Made by a program: the position numbers and the translations under genes. Source: Arthrobotrys musiformis (lineage: Eukaryota; Ascomycota; Orbiliomycetes; Orbiliales; Orbiliaceae). Taken from it: 64,000 nt of DNA. The notes below the pieces were generated by a model. It saw only the letters and a program-made list of their open reading frames with translations, ran no database searches and had not been told where the DNA came from. Shown here one piece after another: positions 24,492 through 37,600 of the stretch (within the stretch, counting starts at the first letter, position 1; every line of letters begins with the position of its first letter). Location of the stretch: contig JAVHJL010000004.1 of the NCBI GenBank assembly GCA_036971715.1, forward strand, positions 186,001 to 250,000. Direction: 5' to 3'.

Positions 24492-27092
24492 ATGGCAGAG
24501 GAAACCGAAATTGTCAATTATCTCTTTAAACGCCTGTACCAGCTGGGCATCAGATCGGTTCACGGTGTCCCGGGCGATTTTAATCTGACCGCTTTAGATT
24601 ATCTTGATCCCGCTGGGCTTAAGTAAGCTGAAATCTTGAATTCCGTACATTTTTTGACCGATTGATGCGTCCTCCGCTGCGGTAGACGTCAGCCGATATC
24701 ATTAGAGAAATCAAAGTACTAGTAGTTATATATATATATATATACCTATATATACTAACGTCGAGTTTTTATACAATAGTTGGGTTGGAAATTGCAGCGA
24801 GCTAAACGCCGGTTATGCTGCTGATGGTTACGCAAGGATTAATGGAATATCTGCCTTGATAACAACGTTTGGTGTGGGAGAGCTCTCCGCGGTCCCAGCT
24901 GTAAGGCTAAACCCGAAGCCCCCAAGCTAATGTGTCGCGGAGGTTTCGCTCCAGACCACGCAGAGGTTGGGCCGATTTTTATAAATAAGCATGGCAAACT
25001 AATTCGAGTGTGTTCGAGTAGATCGCTGGCTCATATAGTGAACGTGTTTCTGTTGTTCATATTGTCGGCATACCTTCGACTAAATCTGAGAAGCATGGGC
25101 TACCCGTTCACCATACCTTTGCTGATGGCAACTATGCTGTTTTCAAGAATATATCAAAAAATATATCGCAAGTTTGTGTTACTCTTGATGATGTTAGGGT
25201 TGCAGGAAAGGAGATTGATAGAGTTTTACGAGGTAAGGGTTTTAGTTACCTTTCCGCCCCCTCCATCTCCCAATTTGGTGCAATGGTAGCCGGATAAAGA
25301 CTGATTTGTTTCCGCAACAATAGAATGTTATCTTTCAGCTAGACCTGTTTATATAGGTAAATCAGCCCTAAACCCCTAGGACCGGGAAGTTCTCAAGAGA
25401 CTTTCAGTTCAATGGGCTATCATTTATATACCTTCGGGACGAAAGCTAAAGATGTTGGTTGGGTAATGCAGCTCTGCCCGTAGATATGGTGCTGTCAAAG
25501 ACCCCTGCGAAAGACCTTGATACTCCGATCGACCTCACTGTACCCAGAAACCATCCAGACACTGAGACAGAAGCCGTCGAAGCGATTCAGAAAACTTTAT
25601 ATAGTTCTAATAACGCTATCGTATTGGTGGACGTTGGAGCTATGCGATACCGCGTTTTGAAAGAAGTGCAGGAATTTATTGACCAGTCACGACTCCCTGT
25701 TTTCCTCACCCCCATGGTACGTACTCCATGAAACCTGAAGCTCAAACTATCAGTATATATATATTAGAATCAATTCTGCATGCATATGCGCATGGGTAGA
25801 AGAAGTGCATGTCACGCTTTGAAGCAAGTGTTTGGTTAGCACTAGCTGGTTTAAGCTTACTCGCGAGTTGCAATACAAATAGTCTCGAGGGGCTATCAAT
25901 GAAGCCAGCTCTCAATTTCGAGGAGTGTATAACGGCGATGCGTCTGGACCAGAAATTCAGCAAGAAATTCAATCCGCAGATCTCATCATTTCGATTGGCC
26001 CTTTGAATAGCGATTTCAACACTGGAGGGTTTACTCGTCATACAAAAATCAAAAATACAATCGAATTTCAATTCGATTGCACGAAGGTCAGTGTATATTC
26101 AGGGTAGTTTTAAAGAAAAATCCGAAGAGATCTAGCACACTAAGATTCGGTTGATCAATAGGTCGGATACGCAACCTACCTTGATGTAGGGATGAAGTGG
26201 GTTCTTCAGAGGATCCTCGACTCAGTTGACTTCCGCAAAATCCAACACCCAGAGACTGCTGTAACTGAAGTAGAAAAGCCCGCCGACGAGGAAGGGAAGG
26301 TTACAGAGCCTTTTGATCGGGAGGTTACCCACAAGTGGTTCTGGAGTCATATCGGAGATTGGCTACAAGAAGGCGATGTTGTAATCGCAGAGACGTACGA
26401 TATATACCCGTGGTTTCTCCGGCCACAGACGTCAACTCTGAAGTGATATCGGAAGAGCTAACCACCAATTCTCTAACAGTGGCACCGCGATGTTTGGCAT
26501 CATGGATACCCGCTTCCCGAAGGGGGTTACTGCCATAACGCAAATCCTTTGGGGCTCCATAGGCTTTTCAGTAGGTGCTTGTCAAGGCGCTGCTCTCGCT
26601 ATCGCACAAAGCGAAAAGCCGACCCGCCGCGTCATCTTGTTTGTGGGGGATGGGTCTTTTCAACTTACAGGCAACGAGGTTTCAACGATGATTCGACACG
26701 GGTTGAAACCAATAATTGTTGTTATCAACAACGATGGCTACTCCATTGAACGAATGATACATGGACCAGAGATGAGTTATAATGATATTCAGCCATGGAA
26801 ATATCGAAAATTTCTGAAGGCCTTTGGAGCAAAGAAGGGCGGCTATAAGAACCACGTTGTCAGGACACAATCCGAGTGCTATGGACTCTTCAATAAGGGA
26901 AATGAATTCTCAAAGGCAAATGTAATCCAGGCAAGTAAATCAACCCATAAGCCTAGTATCCAGTACCGCTTCAGGCTGACTTAGATGGTGGCACATAAAC
27001 AGTTAGTTGAGTTGTTTATGCCAAAAATGGACGGCCCCCATGGGCTATGGTCTACGCTGGAATCACTTACCAAGTTCTATGCCAAACTCTGA
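24492..27092 (+). CDS. Pyruvate-decarboxylase-type ThDP enzyme with PTS1-like C-terminus
   Basis: Nine exons, 572 aa: 24492-24622, 24780-24900, 25022-25232, 25324-25356, 25472-25716, 25883-26086, 26162-26394, 26480-26930, 27003-27092. All catalytic residues of yeast pyruvate decarboxylase are present: Asp29 (HGVPGDF), Glu51 (GNCSELNAG), His114-His115 (PVHHTFADGNY) and Glu483 (NNDGYSIERMIHG), plus the ThDP/Mg motif starting GDGS. Such enzymes decarboxylate 2-oxoacids and can form acyloins. Two points are odd. The last intron begins with GC (GC-AG). The protein ends FYAKL, and AKL fits the peroxisomal PTS1 consensus, whereas glycolytic PDC is cytosolic. The site next to the ligase and PKS suggests a pathway-specific copy, but a housekeeping paralogue remains possible. 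Confidence 0.9.
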
Positions 27093-28279
27093 TTTTGGTT
27101 AAATACTTGTCTAGAGCCAAGCCCACCTATGGTTTTATCACTTGCCTAGTTACTACACTATCGAAAATTTGCTGTTCTCCTTGATATTTTTAGACTGGGC
27201 TTTTAGACATTTTACACAGGAAAAAAAAGAAAATGCAAAATAGAAAATTGCTTTAGTGAATACATGCGTGAAAGCGCCCCGCACATAGTCATTATTCTCA
27301 CCCATGGGTGCAACTAACTAGTAGTAGGTTTGTAAGAGTTCTTTTCCCGTGAATGACCTCAGTCAATCGGATACTTTCTGGCAGAATTAGGGATTAAGAT
27401 ACAGGGTAGTGAACTGTTTCGTTTTTTCGCGAGTTGTCGACTATCAAGTCGCGGCGTATAAGCGTAGTCTAACTCAATGCGCCTAGCCTAGTTCATAGTA
27501 TATTAATTTATATTAGCATTTAGAGGTAAGGGTGCTGGCGCAAGTGAGACAAATTAGCATTGTAGTTTAGGAAACCTAGTCGCCGCATCTACTTGTTATA
27601 TGCAGTATGGACAAATCAACGACGTTGTTGGAGAAATTGAAAAGGTTGCAATATGCGGGTACAAGGTTCAATAGTCCAGATCGAGAAGAAGCGTATATGT
27701 AGGTATATATAGGCTACGAGCTTGTCTCGAATCCAGACCCGCTACCAGAGCAAAAAACCGGAAAGGTAATGTCTGATGTATTTTGATGTAAGTAAGATTG
27801 GGGGTCACACAAGTGTGGACACCTGTGGGAAGCTACTTACGGGACCATTCGGAGGCCAACTTGATAGAACTCGGCTCTTCAGGCTGCGAATGCTAAAAAA
27901 AAGTCGATGTCTATACTTAAGTATTGTCTCGTACCCATCCCACCCGGGGCTGTACCACCTATACCTACACCTGAATTCCTGAATTCATGTTTGTATATCC
28001 AATTCTATATTAAGTAGCCGGGTTCCGTGACTAGTACTCTGGAGGGTTGATTGCTCATATATTCTGTTTGAGATATATAGTATATATTGGAATTATCAAG
28101 CGTACCAAAGACAAAATTATACAGGTAATGGAGACCAGTCAAATACCCTACCCCAACTAGGTAAGGTGCCGTTGCTTCTTTTCAATTGACTCGCCATCGA
28201 AGAAAATCGTCTCGTTATTATCGAGTGCTGAAGCGGGTGGTCTCTACGACGAAAAACGTATATCAGAGAGTTCGTTCCC
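27093..28279. other. Intergenic between convergent ThDP and ligase genes
   Basis: 1.2 kb, AT-rich, no gene. Contains one perfect copy of the inverted-repeat element at 27724-27738. Confidence 0.5.
27724..27738 (-). promoter_or_regulatory. GTCTG-N4-CGAGAC element, copy 1
   Basis: On the minus strand it reads GTCTGGATTCGAGAC, an imperfect inverted repeat. It lies between two convergent genes, so it is not an obvious promoter element here. It is counted because it matches the pair upstream of the PKS at all 11 fixed positions. Confidence 0.4.
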
Positions 28280-30420
28280 TTAGCTCCGTACAGCCTGCTG
28301 GCCTACTGCCGGATCCTCTGCTCTCTTTCTGAGCTCAATTTCGCCAATTTCCCTAAGTTTATATTTCTCTGTCTTCCCTGTTGCCGTCAAAGGAATTTTA
28401 GATGTCCAAAAGATGTACTTCGGCGCGGAGCTTTTGCCTAGAGTGCTCCGAACCATGCAGCGGATATCTTCTCCCGTTAGGATGGTGCCTGTAGCCCTAC
28501 TGTCAACGCAGGGTAGTGGGTTTGACCCGGTACGGAGGTCAAAGGCTGATGTATCGTGGTGTTGTGAAACAAGTGCGTTTTCATGTGGTATAATGAAGGC
28601 AGCTATAATCTCGCCATAGCGATCGTCTGGCAGCCCGACGACGGCCACGCCATTGATAAGATCATGCTGAAGTAGGAGATTTTCGATTTCTGAGGGATAG
28701 ATATTCTCCCCCCCTCTAATAATAATATCCTTGATACGGCCGGTTATTTGGAGCCTACCATCTGACCTGATCACGGCTTCGTCCCCTGTTCGGAGCCAGG
28801 TTTTAGGGCCTTGAGATGGACACAATCCACCCCGGTGAGCGCCCGTCTCCATGACCAGGGCCTCTAACGTTCTTTTCTCGTCTTCCCAATAGCCCTTCAT
28901 GAGTAGATAGCCTCCAATTAAAAGCTCACCCCTCTCCCCTTTCCGCAACGTTTGGTGGCAGTCATCACGAGAGACGATTCTGATTTCCGTATGTGGTAAA
29001 ACCGTCCCGACGGTGTTATGGTGTTTTTCAACATCATCATCAAAGCATGTTGTAGACACACTCGGTGATAGTTCCGTCATCCCATACATATTCAACAACC
29101 CAGATAGATTCATTCTTTCCTTTAACTTGGCTCGGAGAACGGGTGGAACGATGCTACCTGCGATAAGCCCCGTCCTTAGGCTGGAGAAAGAGGAGCTTCC
29201 AAGCCCACTTTTCAATACATTAGCATAATATTGATCGATTAGCTCATTAAATAAAAGCAGACACGTACCGCTGGGCAGCCTCCTCCAGCTCTGCTAGAAA
29301 CATGGTTGGGACTCCATAAATCACAGTGGCCTGATGGTCAATAATAGAGTCAACTACCGCCTTAGGGTTGAAACTTTCGGATGGCAGCAGCAGAGTGCAA
29401 CCTACATAATTATAAACCTGATCAGCGAGAATACAATGAATAATGAGCAATATAAGGTCAACTTACCGAAGGCCATTGTTGATAAGACACCCAAAGACAG
29501 GGCGAAAGCATGATATATTGGAGGAACACAACATAAAACATCCAACTCCGTAAGGTTCAACCTATTTCCGGTGATGATAGCGTTATTCAAAAGACCTTTG
29601 TGGGTCAGGCAGGCAGCCTTGGGCGAAGATGTTGTTCCAGAAGTGAATTGGATGTTAATGATGTCTGAGGGTGTCAATTTAGTCTGTGGCTGGAATTTCT
29701 GTCCGCTTTTTTCATTGAGGACATCATCGAACCATAGCGCATCCGGAAAGGCACCACGGTAGCACCTAGAGGGTGAGTTGTCGATGACGAGTAGCTGCTT
29801 AACGGAAGGAACTTTGTTTCTGCGATTTTCCTTTGGAATAATCCCCCCAAAAAGCTCATGGGCCGATTTGGGGCTTTTGTAAGGCAATGAGATATCTGTA
29901 CTGAGTACGAGACAGCTCGCCGTGATGTGATTGATAGCTGAAACCAACTGTACTTCCGTGTACGCGGTACTCATGGGGACTACCACCGCGCCTAACTTGG
30001 CGCAGGCATGTATTAACTAAGACTCACATAATTAATTCCTACTAGCTAGTATACTAGATACGGGAAGAAACAAGGACAGACTCCGACTACTTACTACAAC
30101 ATATTCTGCCAAATTCCCTATGCAAATAGCTACCCTATCAGATGGCCGCAATCCTGAATCTCTCAACGAAATTGCGATCGCATCACTTTGTAGGTCAATT
30201 TGACTGTAGGTAAGTTTCCCTTTGCTCGACAGAACAGCAACGCGATCTGGGTATTTTGCAACTACGGTGGCGAGCCTGTTGGCAATAGTCTCTTCAACTA
30301 GTGGCACCTTTTCCAACTAATTAGTTTTATATAATCATCGGGGCCCTCATTGATCTGAAGGCACACGGCTGAAGTCTGGGATCTTACATCGATTGGCCCT
30401 TGCACATATGCCGGCGCCAT
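28280..30420 (-). CDS. Acyl-CoA synthetase / AMP-dependent ligase
   Basis: Five exons, 621 aa: 30420-30388, 30316-30095, 30016-29467, 29401-29269, 29207-28280. The adenylate-forming motifs appear in order: the phosphate loop FTSGTTSSPKA (about residues 209-219, with SS for the usual Gx), NMYGMTELSP (about 352), TWLRTGDEAV (about 450), GRIKDIIIRGGENIYPSEIE, and the catalytic lysine in TATGKTEKYK (about 581). The enzyme activates a carboxylic acid as acyl-AMP and transfers it to CoA. Length and motifs fit medium-chain or 4-coumarate-like ligases. The C-terminus QQAVRS is not a PTS1. It shares a 1.2-kb divergent promoter with the PKS, the strongest context argument that its substrate is the polyketide acid. 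Confidence 0.9.
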
Positions 30421-31302
30421 TGGAAGTAATCTATAGGTCTATTATCCGCTGCTCTCCGATTAATTGAGTAATCTATCTCGCTGAAAATGGGACCTGAAAT
30501 GTACTTAAGTACTTGATCGCGACCGACCGATTGAATATAAATCTACCGGGTCAACTACGCACCAATACGACACTGACCGAGGGTATATAAGTAATTTATA
30601 TATCTCCATTGTTGGTGGTTTAAGTTAACGGTCTATAGGGATCCGGGAGCTCAAGTTTATGCAAGATGATTATATCTTCCCCTAGCTTACAATTCTATTT
30701 GGACTTGTGCGACACAATTCAGTCCTAATTTGGGGCTCTAGCTCTTCAAGAGTAGCTTCACCCATTTAAGTCGCTTACTATGACTTAAACCGGTTTGGAA
30801 ATCGCGCAGCCGGTATCAGACGCTAAGAAACTGACATCGGATGAGAAAAACCCGTTTTTCAGCGCTGAGATAATGATGGATGTGGGTAGAGCGGACTAAT
30901 TTAGAGTTTTCAGAGACGACTAGCTCGCGAACAGTGGCACCGCGGTCGTCTGCTACTCGAATTCAAGTTACTATTAGGAGGTGTACTGAACAATTGAACA
31001 GAGGAAGGATGGCAGGGCACTGTTATTATTTGAGAAGAAAGTAATATAAGTGGATCCGGGCCCCACCCGCCCAGAACGAGTAATTCCTAGATCCAAACGT
31101 TAAGATAAATCACTATTCACTCTTGCACTATATCCGAGCTTTCACATTCGAATATTTCCAGAACCGAGGATTAATCGGGTAGATCCGTAGAACAACCAAT
31201 CTTGGCCTGGTGCTAATCCTATATATGTAGATAAGTTAGGCCCACACTAGTTTATGAGACGGGTAGGTGATGCCAAGTAACCCCTTATTCATGTATCCCT
31301 TG

Positions 31303-31325
31303 GTGACGTCTGGGTACGAGACCAC
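31303..31325 (+). promoter_or_regulatory. Candidate pathway-specific cis element, copy 2
   Basis: Begins GTGACGTC and contains GTCTGGGTACGAGAC (31308-31322). It matches the second copy at 20 of 23 positions and lies 138 bp upstream of it, about 325-350 bp before the PKS start. The TGACGTC half resembles a bZIP site; the GTCT/AGAC arms suggest a dimeric binder. Confidence 0.5.
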
Positions 31326-31440
31326 CTTATTCAACTTATAGTATGTAAACAGTTGTCTCCAGTCCGGATTAAAACAGAACGCCTCTGAGATTTGGGAGTC
31401 TGGCATGGAAAGCCTTGCACAGTCGTTGTAGGATACCTTT

Positions 31441-31463
31441 GTGACGTCTGAAAACGAGACCAC
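31441..31463 (+). promoter_or_regulatory. Candidate pathway-specific cis element, copy 3
   Basis: Begins GTGACGTC and contains GTCTGAAAACGAGAC (31446-31460); the only differences from copy 2 are AAA for GGT in the centre. It is about 190-210 bp before the PKS start. Confidence 0.5.
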
Positions 31464-31649
31464 AGCCAGTCCATGAAGTATAAATTTCTGCAACTACCCT
31501 CTAGAGCTACGAGATCAAAACACCAACGAAAAAGGCCCCTTTATAGTAGTACATACACGTCTCCTGTGGAACCTCGGATATATATACACCATTATATTTA
31601 AGGCGAGCTCGCGAGAGGCCCCAAAGTTTGCTCAATTCGTTCCATAACC

Positions 31650-34600
31650 ATGGCTAAAGGCATGGCTGGGGCAGGGCAAGGGCACTCTGAGCCACTTGCT
31701 ATCGTAGGTTTTGCCTTCGAGTTCCCATCCGCGATTACGAACCCAGAATCTTTCTGGGAACTATTGATAAACGGGAAAATCGGGCTTGGAGATGTACCTG
31801 ATGATAGGTTCAACCTTGGTGCATTCCATGAAACGATCTACAGCAACGACAAGGTAAACTCAAGACCCCAAGCTCGTCCTGGACTACTACGGTTTTACAC
31901 CATGCTAGAGGATGTGGAAGCTAATTCATAATAATAGAGCCAAAAAACACAGGGTTACTTTATTAAAAATGATATCTCTGCATTTGATGCCCCGTTTTTC
32001 TCTATAACAGCGGAGGAGGCTGTAGCAATGGACCCTCAACAGAGACTGCTCCTTCAAACTGCCTATCATGCTTTTGAAAACGGTATGTTATCCTTGATCT
32101 GTAGCCAAAGACTGCCTTGACGTATTCGCCCCGTCTGTAGCACCGAGTCTTTGGAATGGACACGCTCAGGGTCCGCATGTCAAAGCACAATTCTAACTAT
32201 CTTGCCTACAGCCGGTCTGACCTTGGACAGTATCAACGGAAGCAAAACTTCTGTTCACGTTGGCTGCTTATCGCAGGATTATAAAGTAGGGAACAACAAA
32301 GACTCGGAAGCTTCCCCGAAATATGCTGCGACTGGCGACGAATTCACTATCTTGGCGAATAGATTAAGTTGGTTCTATAACTTAAATGGACCGAGTATGT
32401 CAGTCGAGACAGCTTGCTCAAGCAGTTTGGTCGCTTTAGATCTAGCATGTCAACTTCTCAGAAGCGGCGATACAGATATTGTAAGTCCTCCCAACCAGTA
32501 GAGCCTCCGTACCTACATATAGGGGACACACCTTCCTATCGGAGGCGCCTGTAATGACTTCCTAAAATTCGTGAATTCCCTGAAAATGAGGCCGCCTAGG
32601 TTTTTTATATTAACGCAAAGTTCTGAATTTCTCTGTAGGGCCTTGTTGCAGGAACCAGCTTGATTCACCAGCCAGACTTCTACATCCACCTAGACAACAT
32701 GGGGTTTCTATCTTCTGATAATAGATGCCACAGCTTCGACTCTCGTGCAAATGGGTATGCTCGCGCGGAAGGAATTGGTGTTGTTTTAGTCAAAAGACTC
32801 TCGGATGCTATCAGAGACGGAAACACAATCCGAACTGTAATCCGTGCAACTGGAAGTAACTCAGATGGGCATACGCCTGGTATTACTCAACCAAGCGGTG
32901 CCTCCCAGCTAGCATTGATTAAAGATACTTATAAGAAAGCCGGGATATCAATGGATGAAACGCGATATTGCGAAGCTCACGGGACAGGCACGACTATTGG
33001 AGACCCTACTGAGTCTCACGCTATCGGCGCCGCTTTTAGGGCGGCCCGTAGCTCCGAGGATCCATTATATATGTAAGCACCGAAACCATCGATCCCGGCC
33101 ATCTGGGCTGCTCCACACATGCATATGTCAATATATATATACATAGCGATATATATGAGACGCAACACCAGCCAAATACCCGTTCCAGACGAGTTTTTAG
33201 AACCGCCATTCTAAAATTTGGCAGTCTTTTCTATAATTTCTGGATCATGAAAAGCAAATGCTAACCTCTTACTAATGTTCAGAGGCGCTGTCAAAGCCAA
33301 TATCGGGCATATGGAAGCAGCTAGTGGTATAGCGGGAATTATTAAGACTGTTCTAGTTCTGGAGCGAGGAGTGATCCCCCCCATCGCTGACCTCGTCGAA
33401 CTCAACCCACGCATCGACCATGCTTTCTATAAGCTTAAGGTATTGAAAGATTGTTCTCTGGGGTATTTTAAAATCCAAGCCTATGCTAACGGAAATCAGT
33501 TTCCCGTAAAACCAATAGCTTGGCCTACAAAAGGTCTGCGCAGAGCGTCTGTCAATTCATTTGGCTATGGGGGAACGAATGCTCATGTAGTTATGGACGA
33601 CGCTCACAATTTCCTCACCCAACATGGACTCAAGGCCAATCATAACACCGCGAAATTGCCGCCCGTTATCGACCACGAGGACAAACTTTGTTTGGCTGAC
33701 GATGAGAACATAGACAACGCTAGCTCCACTACTACCTCAAGACCCTATCTTCTTATGCTCTCTGCAGCAGACCGCGACGGGCTACAAAGGATTGCCAATG
33801 TGTATACAGAGTACTTCAAGGGCTTGGCGCACCTAGACAACCCAATCGCAAATTCTACATTGTGTCGGCGACTAGCGTTTACGCTGGACAAGCGCCGTAG
33901 CCTCTTACCATGGAGGGGATACACAATAATAGACCCGCAGCAGATATCCTCTCCAGATTCGATTACAAAAGGACTGTCCATACCGATGCAAAGTTCTCCC
34001 GCCCCGTGCCTCGCATTCGCTTTTACCGGCCAAGGTGCTCAGTGGGCAAGAATGGGAATTCAATTCATGCGTTATCCAATATTCGCGCGAAGTATACAAG
34101 TATCAGCAGGCTATTTACGAGGTTTCGGCTGTTCTTGGGATTTAGAAGGTAAGCAGCATATTGCAATATTGAATGGCAGAGCATAGGACGTCAGTGGTGC
34201 TAATATAACATAGAGGAACTTAGCAGGGATGCTTCGGATTCCCGGGTCAACGATACGGATGTAAGCCAACCTCTTTCAACAGCGCTTCAAATCGCTCTAG
34301 TAGATCTGCTGGAGCATATGAATATAAGGCCTGCGGTTGTCATCGGCCATTCATCTGGAGAGGTTGCGGCGGCGTAAGTTTCTAGAGATTTTCCAAGTCC
34401 GAAATTATTCATCGATCTAACGATAGATACAGATATTGCAAAGGTGCCCTCTCTCAGCAAAGTGCCTTAAGAATCGCCTATTTTAGGGGTATGGGCGGAG
34501 CAGCGGAAGCCAGAGATCCCAATCGCAACGGCACAATGATGGCCGTGGGACTTGGAGAAGCAGAAATCCTACCCATTTTCCGAGAATTAGCGGCAAAGGG

Positions 34601-37600
34601 CTATGAGGATATCTACATAGGGTGTATGAACAGTCCTAGTAACGTTACAGTTACTGGCGACGCGGGCCAGCTTGATATTTTGAAGAGTATCCTAGATGAA
34701 AGGGGTGTCTTCGTACGTAAAGTTAAAGTGCCTTGCGCTTATCACTCGCCACATATGATACCAATCGCCAAAAAATATGTCCAGCAAGCCGGTCCTCTTG
34801 AGCGACGCGATGGAAAGCCTGATGACATTATTCCCATGATCTCCTACGTTGACGGAGAGCATGTCTCCGGCGAGCGCCTTCGAGAATTGGACTACTGGAT
34901 GACAAATCTTTACTCGCCAGTTCGGTTTACGCAAAATGCAGGGGGTATAGACCGTCTAGCGTTCCTTGCGAAAACTAAGGGACGAAAGAAACTAGACCTA
35001 AGCCACAGAAACGGAATGGTGGTTACCAATATCTTAGAAATTGGGCCCCACGGTGCCTTACGGGGCCCACTTCGGGAGATTATGAAAACATTTCAGCATG
35101 CGTCGAAGACTATCAAATACGATACGGTTCTAGTACGCGGCAGCACTACTGTGGAGCCCCTTCTTCAAGCAATAGGAAGCCTCCGATGTTTTGGATTTAA
35201 CCCGGACATTTCGTACCTCAATAGCGACGGAGAAAACCAACAGACAGCTCCCCTCGTGGACCTCCCTTCGTATCCATTTAACTTGAGTAGTTATTGGGCA
35301 GAGAGTCGGCGCAGTAAAGATGAAAGATTCCGTCGCCGCAAGCCCAGCGAACTGTTGGGCACACCTACTCCTGACTGGCAGCCCTTCTGTGGCGCCTGGA
35401 GGAATTATCTCAGTCGCTCAAAATCCACTTGGATGGAAGATCATAAGGTAAGTCATCTTCGGTTTTCAATGAGCGCTCGTCTTATACGGGGGAGATTACA
35501 TAGGCTAAAAGAACCTTAGATTGACAATGTACTTCTGTACCCCGGAGCTGGCATGGTGACTATGGCGATTGAAGCAATGAACCAATATGCCTTGGATACT
35601 TTGGGGATAACCCCCGAGGCCTTTTGCCTCGCAGACGTTGAGTTCATTGCTGCCATGCAGATTCCAGAGCCATCCTCGAACCTGGAAACGCACACACATT
35701 TGCGAGTTCTAGGAGATTCATACAAGCCCGGTGCATGGTTCGAATTTACAATTTATTCATACCATGGCGATCTCTGGAAGCTTAACTGTAGAGGACGTGT
35801 CCGACCAGAAGCTAACAATAACGGCTACAAAATTACATGCCGTGAACCTGGAACTGCGGCTGCCAGCTCTACAACCGTTCTCCCAGTAGATGAATTCTAC
35901 GCCAAAACTACAAAGTCCGGCTACCAATTTGGTCCTTCGTTTCAAAGGATCAGCGAACTTCAATCTTCACCATCGGCTCCAGGACTTTTAACAGGCGTAA
36001 TCAGCGTTTACGACCGGCTTGGACCTGATTCTCTTGGGAAAAAAGGATTGCGCGCAATGGACTGGAATCATATCATACACCCGGCAACATTGGATGCAGT
36101 ACTCCAAACGACTCTCGCTAAAATCGCGTTTACAGAGTATGCACAAGACCCCGTACCTGTCATGGTCCCAACAAAAGTGAAAAGGCTATGGCTCTCCAGC
36201 AAAGGTTTAAGCCATCCGAGTTCTTCTTCTCTATCCGTTACCACTTGGTGCGAGCCCTCTGGTTACGAGCATACGATACAAGTGACCAATCCACAAAGCC
36301 CCGACGATATCAAAGTCGAAATCACTGGGTACGAAATGACCATTATTTCAAGCAAAGCCGATAGCTCTTCGAGTTTAATCTCACCAGAAGAACTGCACGT
36401 CTGCTGGAATCCCGCTTGGAAAGCATTGCCGCCTATAACTGCAGATATTCCCGGCCTCTCTGACGGGGCGGGGTCACACCAACTTGCAGTCGAAATATAT
36501 CTTCCTAGCTCACCCTCAGGAAGCGTCGTCGATCTTAGTACCTCTCTACAGCGAAAATTGAAAGAAATTGGCTTCCCGGATCCCCAAGTGATCGATTTCG
36601 AGAAAGCAATAGGCGTTGAAACCCCGACCGTCGACCTCAGGATCATCCTCTGGGACGTTGACAGAGAGTCCTATTTAGCTAACCTAACAAAGGAATCCCT
36701 TGCCATTTTGAAAACAGTCCTAAATAGTCGAAAAAACATTTTGTGGGTCCAAACTTCGGATTCACCATCAACGCATATAATCGATGGGTTGTCGAGGGTA
36801 ATTCGCCAGGAACAAAACATGTCGAGCTTCGCGACGATCTCAACAGCAAGCACTAGTGCCTCAGATCGTACCAACGCCATTTCTCAGGTGATTAAAACCT
36901 TGCTCTCGGGAGAGGGTGATGGAGACAATGTGCCGCAGACTTTCAGAGAGACGGCTACGGGTGGAATCGAGGTCTGCTTCTTGAAAGAGAACAAGGAAGT
37001 AACCAAAAAGATCCAATCCGCACAGCTACCTACAGAACCAGTTCCTGTCACATGGGGTGCGGATACTAGCGGGCCGCTCAGGATTAATATAGCTGCGCCT
37101 GGTGACTTCGATACAATTCACTTCATAGAAGACCCATCGCCCGGAAATTTAAAGGTGAATGATATCGAGATCGAAGTAAAAGCAGTCGGTCTAAACTTCA
37201 AAGACTGCCTGGCGGCTCTAGGCACATCAAATGAGAGGAGTATTGGCAGTGAAATCGCGGGAGTCGTAACTCGTACTGGCGTCAACGTTAAGCACCTCAC
37301 GCCGGGCGACCGTGTCTGCGGTTTTGCTACAGATGGAGTTCGGACCCTCTTCCGCAACCATGCTCAGCTATTCTCCCTTATTCCAGATTCCTTAACTTTC
37401 ACCCAAGCAGCTTCGATTCCGATCAATTTTGCGACTGCCCTGTACACGCTCCAAAACATTGCAAGGCTTACAGCGGGTGAAACAGTGCTCATACACCGCG
37501 GCTCTAGTGGAACAGGCCAGGCCGCTATCCAGGCTGCTCTCCATCTCGGGGCAACTATTTTTGCGACGGCTGGAACCCCCGAAAAGCGCGAACTACTAAC

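Larger units (their letters stand above)
30421..31649. promoter_or_regulatory. Bidirectional promoter of the ligase and HR-PKS genes
   Basis: 1,229 bases between two divergent starts. TATATATACA at 31579-31588 lies about 70 bp before the PKS ATG and may be its TATA box. Two near-identical 23-nt elements occur at 31303-31325 and 31441-31463. A short minus-strand frame across 31236-31493 only reflects these two copies. Confidence 0.6.

Noticed and set aside
31236..31493. Minus-strand frame with two VVS(F/Y)xDVTK repeats
   Set aside because: The protein repeat only mirrors the duplicated 23-nt DNA element in the promoter; no start signal or family.
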